DNA from: an uncultured Clostridia bacterium
Lineage (GTDB): Bacteria > Bacillota > Clostridia > TANB77 > CAG-508
Length of the DNA: 7,355 bases
Assembly: GCA_947631725.1 (NCBI GenBank)
Contig: CANRML010000062.1
Coordinates: 1 to 7,355, forward strand
Direction: 5' to 3'
Positions 1 through 5,473 of this stretch are shown piece after piece. Position 1 is the stretch's first letter. Every line of letters begins with the position of its first letter. The notes beneath the pieces are model-generated. The model was not told the DNA's origin, made no database searches, and saw nothing but the letters and a program-made list of their open reading frames with translations. The position numbers and the translations under genes are program-made.

Positions 1-2
1 TA

Positions 3-48
3 TTGATATTTTTTTGATTTTAGCATATAATATATAAAGAAAAGGAGG
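3..48 (+). promoter_or_regulatory. Promoter and RBS of the rloA-rloB pair
   Basis: A TTGATA box (3-8) and a perfect TATAAT box (26-31) are separated by exactly 17 bases, which fits a vegetative sigma-A promoter with one mismatch in the -35. Transcription would begin near 37-39 and leave a leader of only about 20 bases. AAAGGAGG (41-48) is a strong Shine-Dalgarno sequence, 8 bases before the ATG at 57. I see no operator palindrome, so the pair looks constitutively transcribed from this site. This is read from sequence only. Confidence 0.75.
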
Positions 49-56
49 ATTTTAAA

Positions 57-1265
57 ATGTTAATAAGATTTAGTTTTAAAAATTTCAAATCTTTTAAAAA
101 TGAAAATTGTTTAGATATGGAAGCAACATCTTTAAAAGAGCATGAATACAATGTAACCAAAACTGACAATGGTGACTATTTAAAAGTATCTGCAATTTAT
201 GGTGCAAATGCTAGTGGTAAAACAAATGTATTACAAGCATTTGGATATATGAAAAGAAGAATCTTAGTAAGCGATGATTCAAAAAAGAATTCTCCAATAG
301 ACGAAGAGAATATTTATAGCTTTATGATAAATGATGAGCCAATTGGCTTAGAAGTAGAAATACTTGCCAAAAATAATAAAATATATAAATATGGTTTTGA
401 AGTGGCAAAGGACAAAATTATTTCTGAATGGTTGTATGAAAAAAGAATTAATAAGTTCTATTCTATTTTTGAAAGAGAAAATAATAATGTGACAATGAAG
501 GCTAATAAAATATCGGAATTAATTAATATAGATGAAAAGACATTATTTTTAAATATATATAGCAAAATAGATAAAAATAATGTTGATTTTAATAATGTAT
601 ATGAATGGTTTATAAATGCAACATATCTTAATTTGGGAGATCCTAATTTTGAAAAATTAATTAATGAGAGAATTTCTTTAAAAATTTTAATTGATGAAAA
701 CTACAAAAAAGAGTTATTGAAATTTATAAAAACATTTGACTATGGAATAGTAGGAATAAAAATAACACCTAATTCAGTAGAGGCAGTTAAAAATAATAAT
801 GGTGTTATAGATCTTAAAGTTATTCATAAAGGAGAAGATGGAAAACAAGTAGCTTTACCATTTGATTTAGAGTCTAATGGTACAAGGAAAATGTTTCATT
901 TATTTGATTTCTTTATGGATGCACTAAAAAATGAAATGGTATTATTTGTTGATGAACTAGATGCAAAACTACATCCATTATTAACAAGATACATTATTAA
1001 TTTGTTTCATAACAGTGATACAAATAAAGGCAATGGACAGTTAATATATTCAACACATGATACAGTTAACTTAAATAAAGAAACATTTAGAAGAGATGAA
1101 ATATGGTTTGCTGAGAAAGATAAAGATGGTATTTCTACAATTTATTCTTTGTCAGATTATAGAATTAATGATACAAAAGTTAGAAATGATGCAACTTATA
1201 ATAAAGATTATTTGGCTGGAAGATATGGTGCTATTCCGGTTTTAGAGGATTTCAATATATTATAA
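57..1265 (+). CDS. RloA/AbiLi-like AAA (SMC/ABC-type) ATPase
   Basis: This 402-aa protein is an ABC/SMC-type ATPase of the AAA_15/AAA_21 group (COG1106-like), to which RloA and AbiLi belong. The N-terminal FSFKNFKSFKN stretch is the usual opening of these RecF/SMC-like proteins. Walker A is GANASGKTN (residues 49-57), the signature-like loop is ESNGTRK (272-278), Walker B is VLFVDELD (295-302), and the switch histidine lies in STHD (332-335). The C-terminal YLAGRYGAIP (385-394) is a family hallmark as I remember it. The region between about 85 and 260 is the variable insert that normally holds the helical arm. There is no signal peptide or membrane segment, so it is cytoplasmic. The RloB gene follows with no gap, so the two are almost certainly co-translated partners. 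By analogy with AbiL and the related PARIS system, the ATPase is expected to sense infection and control the nuclease-like partner. That role is inferred here. Confidence 0.87.
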   Translation: MLIRFSFKNFKSFKNENCLDMEATSLKEHEYNVTKTDNGDYLKVSAIYGANASGKTNVLQAFGYMKRRILVSDDSKKNSPIDEENIYSFMINDEPIGLEVEILAKNNKIYKYGFEVAKDKIISEWLYEKRINKFYSIFERENNNVTMKANKISELINIDEKTLFLNIYSKIDKNNVDFNNVYEWFINATYLNLGDPNFEKLINERISLKILIDENYKKELLKFIKTFDYGIVGIKITPNSVEAVKNNNGVIDLKVIHKGEDGKQVALPFDLESNGTRKMFHLFDFFMDALKNEMVLFVDELDAKLHPLLTRYIINLFHNSDTNKGNGQLIYSTHDTVNLNKETFRRDEIWFAEKDKDGISTIYSLSDYRINDTKVRNDATYNKDYLAGRYGAIPVLEDFNIL

Positions 1266-1910
1266 GTGAAAAGTAAAGAATTAAAAGATAATAAAAGGAA
1301 TTCAGATTTTTTGCAAGTAGCACCAGCAAATTATCTGATAGTATGTGAGGGAAAGCAAACAGAACCTAATTACTTTAATGGGTTAAAACAAGTAATAAAT
1401 AAAAAATATGGAAATAAAGTTGATGTCTTAATTCCTAGTATTGATGTAAAAGGTACAGGGATGAACACAACATCTTTGGTAAAATATACCCAAAGAACAA
1501 TTAACCATTCAAATAAGGTATATGGGCAAGTTTGGGTAGTATTTGATAAAGATGATTATAACGATGAACAATTTGAGTCTGCAATAAAAAATTGTGATTA
1601 CAATATTGCTTGGTCAAATCCAAGCTTTGAGCTTTGGCTATTAGCACATTTTAAGAAAGTAAGTAGATATATTTCAAAAGATGATGTTTTGAAAGAACTT
1701 AACAAAGAATTTCAAAAAAAAGGTATAGGAGACTATACAAAAAATGATAAAAATATATTTGATAAAGTTACAAATAAAGGAAAACTGCATACAGCAATAA
1801 AAAATAGTGAATATATGGAAGAATTAAATAAAGATAAACAAGCATCACAGCGAAATCCAATGACTAAAGTGTATAAGTTAATTGATGGACTAAAAGAATA
1901 TTTAGAATAA
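1266..1910 (+). CDS. rloB: RloB-family protein (AbiLii-like, Toprim-like effector)
   Basis: This 214-aa protein matches the RloB family across its length. YLIVCEGKQTEPNYF (residues 23-37) is the diagnostic N-terminal motif, with Glu28 in the place of the Toprim glutamate. VVFDKDD (91-97) is the acidic DxD-like motif, SNPSFELWLLAHF (117-129) is the central hallmark, and RNPMTKVYKL (196-205) is the C-terminal motif. The key acidic residues are present, so it looks functional. The chosen GTG start (1266-1268) follows the RloA stop codon directly and gives the basic N-terminal tail usual in the family. Only a weak, distant AGAGG (1244-1248) precedes it, so translation probably depends on coupling. 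An alternative in-frame TTG at 1311, with AAAGGAA at 1294-1300, would shorten it by 15 residues. The family occurs beside type I restriction loci and in AbiL. A Toprim-type nuclease activity is an inference from the motifs. Confidence 0.87.
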   Translation: MKSKELKDNKRNSDFLQVAPANYLIVCEGKQTEPNYFNGLKQVINKKYGNKVDVLIPSIDVKGTGMNTTSLVKYTQRTINHSNKVYGQVWVVFDKDDYNDEQFESAIKNCDYNIAWSNPSFELWLLAHFKKVSRYISKDDVLKELNKEFQKKGIGDYTKNDKNIFDKVTNKGKLHTAIKNSEYMEELNKDKQASQRNPMTKVYKLIDGLKEYLE

Positions 1911-1953
1911 GGTCATAAAGGAAAAACAAAATATTAGAATCATCAACAAGAAA

Positions 1954-2010
1954 TAGACTTTTTGTAAAAAGAGTGATAAAATATAAAAAATACAAAATTA
2001 GAAAAGGAGA
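1954..2010 (+). promoter_or_regulatory. Probable promoter and RBS of the VanZ-family gene
   Basis: TAGACT (1954-1959) and TAAAAT (1977-1982) are 17 bases apart. A TG one base upstream of the -10 box (1974-1975) makes it an extended -10 element. AAAAGGAGA (2002-2010) is the ribosome binding site, 11 bases before the ATG at 2022. The 111-base gap after rloB, together with this element, suggests that the VanZ gene is transcribed independently. No clear terminator separates the two, so read-through is possible. Confidence 0.5.
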
Positions 2011-2021
2011 AAAACATAAAA

Positions 2022-2528
2022 ATGGGAAGGACTTTTTTAAGAATTATACTGATTATTATGCTACTATTTACATTTTATATAATATTTCAATTTTCAAGTG
2101 AAAATGCACTATTATCAAGTGCTAGAAGTAAAGGAGTAATGAGACAAATTATTGATATATTTCCATACACAAAAAATTTAAGCGAAAAAACAAAAGAAAA
2201 GATAGTAGAAAAAGCACAACCAATTATTAGAAAAGTAGCACATTTTTCTATTTATATGATTGTAGGAATTTTAATTATGGCATTTGTAAGTACATATAAA
2301 CTATTATTATGGAAAAAATTCATGATGAGCGTAGGAGTAGGACTGATATATGCAATTTCAGATGAATATCATCAAAGCTTTGTACCAGGAAGAAGTGCAG
2401 AACTGCGAGATGTTATAATTGATACATCAGGTGTTATAATGGGAATTTTAATTGTACTTGTTATTATATCTGTATATAAAGCATTAGGAGAAAAATATAA
2501 AACAATGAGGAGCTTAGAAAGTAAATAA
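2022..2528 (+). CDS. VanZ-family membrane protein
   Basis: This 168-aa protein belongs to the VanZ-like family, named after the teicoplanin-resistance protein VanZ. Conserved family motifs are visible in order: FQFSSENA (residues 22-29), RKVAHF (70-75), ISDEYHQSFVPGR (112-124) and LRDVIIDTSG (128-137). Hydrophobic stretches at about 6-24, 74-91, 99-113 and 131-153 predict four membrane helices, as is usual for the family. The charged segment between the first two (about 30-70) would lie on one side of the membrane. VanZ-like proteins are widespread in Bacillota chromosomes, and most have no defined function. The presence of the family therefore does not by itself mean glycopeptide resistance, and no other van genes are in view. 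It sits directly downstream of the rloA-rloB pair but with its own probable promoter, so a functional link is unproven. Confidence 0.88.
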   Translation: MGRTFLRIILIIMLLFTFYIIFQFSSENALLSSARSKGVMRQIIDIFPYTKNLSEKTKEKIVEKAQPIIRKVAHFSIYMIVGILIMAFVSTYKLLLWKKFMMSVGVGLIYAISDEYHQSFVPGRSAELRDVIIDTSGVIMGILIVLVIISVYKALGEKYKTMRSLESK

Positions 2529-2540
2529 AAATATATATTT

Positions 2541-2577
2541 AAAAAGGAAGAAAAACTTATAAAGTTTCTTCCTTTTT
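2541..2577. terminator. Shared bidirectional terminator between convergent genes
   Basis: AAAAAGGAAGAAA (2541-2553) pairs with TTTCTTCCTTTTT (2565-2577). A second short pairing, ACTT (2555-2558) with AAGT (2562-2565), closes a tight loop, and one or two extra A bases on the left arm are bulged. On either strand the stem ends in a run of five T, so it can stop transcription of both the VanZ gene (+) and the serS-ysxC operon (-). The stem is AT-rich, so its strength is uncertain. It overlaps the last codons and the stop codon of ysxC. Confidence 0.7.
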
Positions 2578-3156
2578 AAAATATTTATCTAATATATTCC
2601 AAACATCTTCCATATAAATTTTTCTTTCAGCAGAAAAAGGAAGAATAGGTATATCTTTCATTGGATTTAATACACTTTGAATATCTAACATAGATTGATT
2701 AACTTTAGTTATTGCAATTTTATCAGCTTTATTTGTTAAGATTAAACAAGGTAATCCAGAACGAATAATATAATTATACATCAATTTATCATTTTCAGTA
2801 GGAACATGACGAATATCTACTAAAAAAATAACTAAAGATATTTGATCTCTATGCTGTAAATAGTATTCAATAAAATTACCAACTTGCACCTGTTCAGATT
2901 TTGACATTTTACTATATCCATAACCAGGTAAATCTACAAAATAAAAGATATTATCAATATTATAGAAATTTATTTGACGAGTTTTTCCTGGCTCACTACT
3001 AGTTCTAGCTAAAGATTTCCTATTAAGCATTGTATTAATAAAACTTGATTTTCCGACATTTGACTTACCAACTAAAACAACTTCAGGCAAATTATTTTTT
3101 GGATATTGAGTTGGTTTGACAGCTGAAATTTCAAACTTAGGATTTTTCACTAACAT
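2557..3156 (-). CDS. ysxC: Ribosome-biogenesis GTP-binding protein YsxC/EngB (YihA)
   Basis: This 199-aa GTPase of the EngB/YihA/YsxC family is the usual length. The G motifs are complete: G1 GKSNVGKSS (residues 30-38), the G2 threonine within PGKTRQIN (56-63, Thr59), G3 DLPGYGYSKM (75-84), G4 TNKAD (141-145) and G5 FSA (174-176). In well-studied bacteria this cytoplasmic protein binds the 50S subunit, acts late in its assembly and is generally essential. The ATG is preceded by AAGGAGA (3162-3168) with a 5-base spacer. That RBS overlaps the stop codon of the upstream gene, leaving only 11 bases between the genes, so translation is probably coupled. In many Bacillota ysxC follows lon; here it is the last gene of a serS-led operon. 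Its 3' end lies inside the terminator hairpin. Confidence 0.96.
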   Translation of the reverse strand: MLVKNPKFEISAVKPTQYPKNNLPEVVLVGKSNVGKSSFINTMLNRKSLARTSSEPGKTRQINFYNIDNIFYFVDLPGYGYSKMSKSEQVQVGNFIEYYLQHRDQISLVIFLVDIRHVPTENDKLMYNYIIRSGLPCLILTNKADKIAITKVNQSMLDIQSVLNPMKDIPILPFSAERKIYMEDVWNILDKYFKKEETL

Positions 3157-3167
3157 AAGATTCTCCT

Positions 3168-4007
3168 TTATCTAACATCTTCATTTCTTAATTCATTTTC
3201 TAAATATATATCTAACAAATTAGATATGTTATTTAAATTTCTTTGTAATTTTTCAGTCAAGCTTCTTAAATCTACACTAGAAGGATCATTTACAAAAGGT
3301 GCTAAGGTTGAAATAGAATCATAACATAATTCTTGAAAATTTTGTAAATTAATATATTCTTTAAATATACAATCCTTATTAAAATTACCAGTTGCAATAT
3401 ATTGATTTATTTCACTCAATAAATTATTTAAAATATTACTAGCAGGTATATATTTTGTTGCAATTGAATATCTAGTATATAGTTTTTTAAAAGCTTCGTA
3501 TTCCTTAGTATTTAAAATATTTCCATTTACAACAAATGGATAAGCATTATTTGAAATAAAAATTTTGGAAGTCATTTCACTTACAACTTTTGAAGGCATA
3601 TCTGTAAGTTTGATTAGCTTTTCAAAATTTTCAGCACTTATATATGAAGCAAAATTAAGTTTATCTCCAATAGCCATAATATTATATGCATTAGATGGAG
3701 TATATATTATGCTAAAAGATAAATCTCCTACTTTTCTGCATTCATATAAAACTGATAAAGTACCATCTTCATTATCACGAAATAATCGAACTTCACCTGT
3801 TTGAAAACAACACTCTTGCATAATCAAATCATTTTCATGAATATAGATAGATATTTCTACTTTATCGCTATTTAAATCATCAAAAATATAAATACCATCG
3901 CTCATATCTATATCCATATTTACATTATTATTATTCTTCTTATTATTATTATATAAATCTAACACATCAGATTTTTTTATATTATAAAAACTATATTTAC
4001 TTGACAT
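3168..4007 (-). CDS. Uncharacterised 279-aa protein in the serS-ysxC operon
   Basis: I do not recognise this protein. It has no signal peptide, no membrane segment, no nucleotide-binding motif and no obvious catalytic signature. Residues about 20-28 form an Asn/Lys-only stretch (NNNKKNNNN) encoded by an AAT/AAG triplet run, probably a flexible linker after a short N-terminal segment. Residues about 37-125 look like beta-rich, alternating hydrophobic/polar sequence (GIYIFDD, EISIYIHE, LSFSIIYTP). The rest (about 127-279) is mostly helical, ending in an amphipathic, possibly coiled region (LRSLTEKLQRNLNNISNLLDIYLENEL). It starts 18 bases after the serS stop codon with a modest RBS, AGGATG (4015-4020), and its own stop overlaps the ysxC RBS. 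It is therefore clearly an operon member, and its length and position argue that it is a real gene. A cytoplasmic role tied to translation or ribosome assembly is a guess from context only. Confidence 0.85.
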   Translation of the reverse strand: MSSKYSFYNIKKSDVLDLYNNNKKNNNNVNMDIDMSDGIYIFDDLNSDKVEISIYIHENDLIMQECCFQTGEVRLFRDNEDGTLSVLYECRKVGDLSFSIIYTPSNAYNIMAIGDKLNFASYISAENFEKLIKLTDMPSKVVSEMTSKIFISNNAYPFVVNGNILNTKEYEAFKKLYTRYSIATKYIPASNILNNLLSEINQYIATGNFNKDCIFKEYINLQNFQELCYDSISTLAPFVNDPSSVDLRSLTEKLQRNLNNISNLLDIYLENELRNEDVR

Positions 4008-4025
4008 ATTTCAACATCCTATATA

Positions 4026-5303
4026 TTATTTTATTTTTTCTAATCCACCCATATAAGGTCTTAAAACTTCTGGAACAATAACACTTCCATCTGGTTGATA
4101 ATTATTTTCCATAATAGAAATTAGCATACGAGGTGGGGCAACAACAGTATTGTTTAAAGTATGTGCAAAATATGTTCCATTTTCACCCTTTATACGAATA
4201 CCAAGTCTACGAGCTTGTGCATCTGTTAAATTAGAACAACTACCAACTTCGAAATATTTCTTTTGTCTTGGACTCCAAGCTTCAACATCACAAGATTTTG
4301 CTTTTAAATCAGCTAAATCACCAGAACAACACTCTAAAGTACGAACAGGAATATTCATACTTCTAAAAAATTCTACTGTATATGACCACATTTTATTATA
4401 CCAATCCCAGCTATCTTCTGGTTCACAAATAACAATCATTTCTTGCTTTTCAAATTGATGTATACGATAAACACCACGTTCTTCTAGGCCATGAGAACCT
4501 TTTTCTTTTCTAAAACAAGGAGAATATGAAGTCATAGTATATGGCATATCTTCTTTTCTTAAAATCTGATCTTTAAATTTTCCAATCATAGAATGTTCAC
4601 TAGTACCAATTAAATATAAATCTTCACCTTCAATTTTATACATCATAGCATCCATTTCTTCAAAGCTCATAACACCAGTAACAACATCAGAACGTATCAT
4701 AAAAGGTGGAATACAATAAGTAAATCCTTTATTAATCATAAAATCTCTAGCATATGTTAAAACAGCTGAGTGTAATCTTGCAACATCTCCTAATAAATAG
4801 TAGAAACCTTGTCCAGCTACACGTCTTGCACTATCTAAATCTAATCCACCTAAATTTTCCAAAATTTCTCCATGAAAAGGAATATCATAGTCAGGCACAA
4901 TAGGCTCACCAAATTTTTCTATTTCAACATTTTCACTATCATCTTTTCCAATTGGAACAGAAGGATGTATAATATTTGGAATTTTCATCATCCTTGTCTT
5001 AATTTCTTTAGAATAAGTATCTTCCAAATTTTCATTTTCTTCTAATTTTTTATTCAACTCTTGAACCTTTAATTTTATTGCTTCAGCTTCTTCTCTTTTT
5101 CCATTTTTCATTAGTTCACCAATTTGATTACTCAAATTTTTTCTTTCAGAACGTAAATTATCACCATCAAGTTTTGCTTTACGACTTTTACTATCTAGTT
5201 CAATTACTTCATCAACTAAAACTAACTTATGGTCTTGAAATTTTCTTTTTATATTTTCTTTAACAATATCAGGGTTTTCTCTTAAAAATTTAATATCAAT
5301 CAT
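4026..5303 (-). CDS. serS: Seryl-tRNA synthetase
   Basis: This 425-aa class II synthetase charges tRNA-Ser (and tRNA-Sec) with serine in the cytoplasm. The N-terminal MIDIKFLRENPDIV opening and the following charged heptad region (about 30-105) form the tRNA-binding coiled-coil arm. The catalytic domain shows the serine-binding TSE within LIGTSEHS, motif 2 (FRKEKGSHG...RGVYRIHQFEK), EVGSCSNLTDAQARR, and motif 3 (PPRMLISIMENN) followed by VLRPYMGG. The start was set at the ATG at 5303 because GGAGGT (5308-5313) lies four bases upstream and the family begins MIDIK/MLDIK. A longer reading from a TTG at 5336 would include the RBS and run into the insertion sequence. The motif 3 region, HTLNNTVVAPPRML, differs from the common bacterial form and resembles archaeal or eukaryotic-type sequences. 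It was formerly downstream of the DUF1653 gene and is now cut off from it by the IS. No T-box leader is visible. Confidence 0.97.
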   Translation of the reverse strand: MIDIKFLRENPDIVKENIKRKFQDHKLVLVDEVIELDSKSRKAKLDGDNLRSERKNLSNQIGELMKNGKREEAEAIKLKVQELNKKLEENENLEDTYSKEIKTRMMKIPNIIHPSVPIGKDDSENVEIEKFGEPIVPDYDIPFHGEILENLGGLDLDSARRVAGQGFYYLLGDVARLHSAVLTYARDFMINKGFTYCIPPFMIRSDVVTGVMSFEEMDAMMYKIEGEDLYLIGTSEHSMIGKFKDQILRKEDMPYTMTSYSPCFRKEKGSHGLEERGVYRIHQFEKQEMIVICEPEDSWDWYNKMWSYTVEFFRSMNIPVRTLECCSGDLADLKAKSCDVEAWSPRQKKYFEVGSCSNLTDAQARRLGIRIKGENGTYFAHTLNNTVVAPPRMLISIMENNYQPDGSVIVPEVLRPYMGGLEKIK

Positions 5304-5307
5304 TTTT

Positions 5308-5313
5308 ACCTCC
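5308..5313 (-). promoter_or_regulatory. serS ribosome binding site
   Basis: On the minus strand this reads GGAGGT, followed by AAAA and the ATG at 5303. It fixes the serS start codon. It lies only 13 bases from the left end of the insertion sequence (4 bases outside the target duplication), so the RBS survived the insertion intact. Confidence 0.85.
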
Positions 5314-5317
5314 AAGG

Positions 5318-5325
5318 ATTTATAT
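5318..5325. repeat. Left copy of the 8-bp target site duplication
   Basis: ATTTATAT directly abuts the first base of the IS left end and is repeated perfectly at 7171-7178 beyond the right end. An 8-bp duplication is what the IS6-like group of DDE transposases makes. Confidence 0.88.
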
Positions 5326-5341
5326 GGTAGTGTCAACTAAA
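5326..5341 (+). repeat. IS left terminal inverted repeat
   Basis: GGTAGTGTCAACTAAA matches the reverse complement of the right end (GATAGTGTAAAGTAAG) at 12 of 16 positions, with the core TAGTGT identical. A further inverted copy of this end lies just inside, at 5352-5367. Confidence 0.8.
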
Positions 5342-5351
5342 TTATTTTTTT

Positions 5352-5367
5352 ATTGAGTTAAACTACC
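5352..5367 (-). repeat. Subterminal inverted copy of the IS left end
   Basis: ATTGAGTTAAACTACC reads on the minus strand as GGTAGTTTAACTCAAT. This aligns with the outer left end (5326-5342) at 14 of 17 positions, allowing one gap. Together the two copies make a 42-base fold-back with a T-rich loop (5343-5351). It may be a second transposase binding site or an end-folding structure. Confidence 0.6.
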
Positions 5368-5406
5368 TTTGTTTCTAAGGTTTCACAACTTTTTTGATAA
5401 AAAAAG

Positions 5407-5473
5407 TAATGACCCCCCTTTTTTCTGATATAATAGTTTCACCACAAAACCAAAACAGAAAGGTTGGTCATTA
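5407..5473 (+). promoter_or_regulatory. Hairpin that can hide the transposase RBS in read-through RNA
   Basis: TAATGACC (5407-5414) pairs perfectly with GGTCATTA (5466-5473), which includes the first base of the start codon. Nested inside, CC (5417-5418) pairs with GG (5462-5463) and TTTCTG (5422-5427) with CAGAAA (5456-5461), the latter covering the RBS. The left arm lies upstream of the predicted transcription start, so only RNA arriving from outside the element would form the full stem. This design is known from IS10 and IS50; applying it here is an inference. Confidence 0.55.
5426..5463 (+). promoter_or_regulatory. Transposase promoter (extended -10) and RBS
   Basis: TGATATAAT (5426-5434) is a perfect extended -10 element. 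No good -35 box stands at 17 bases (GTAATG at 5406-5411), which fits extended -10 promoters. Transcription would start near 5440. GAAAGG (5458-5463) is a moderate RBS, 9 bases before the ATG at 5473. An alternative TTG at 5464 would touch this RBS and is therefore unlikely to be the start. Confidence 0.65.

Noticed and set aside
1954..1976. CTTTTT/AAAAAG inverted repeat after rloB as a terminator
   Set aside because: The stem is about six AT pairs with almost no loop and no T-run after it. It overlaps the probable VanZ promoter instead.
3565..3804. Plus-strand 79-codon frame within the unknown gene, and similar frames at 4150-4458 and 5078-5263 within serS
   Set aside because: They are antisense shadows of well-supported genes, with no RBS and no recognisable motifs.
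3924..3952. CRISPR or tandem-repeat array
   Set aside because: It is only a short triplet tract inside a coding gene. No spaced direct repeats or Cas genes occur in the window.
5304..5336. A longer serS reading starting at a TTG at 5336
   Set aside because: It begins inside the insertion sequence and translates across the serS Shine-Dalgarno; the ATG at 5303 matches the family N-terminus.
5394..5434. TTGATA (5394-5399) as the -35 of the transposase promoter, with the C6T6 run as a phase-variable spacer
   Set aside because: The spacing to TATAAT is 29 bases. Loss of all 12 tract bases would give 17, but nothing else supports switching, and the extended -10 explains the promoter.
5304..5472. 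A T-box or other tRNA-sensing leader before serS
   Set aside because: No AGGGTGG-type antiterminator or terminator hairpin is present. The space directly upstream is IS sequence, and the native spacer was only 16 bases.
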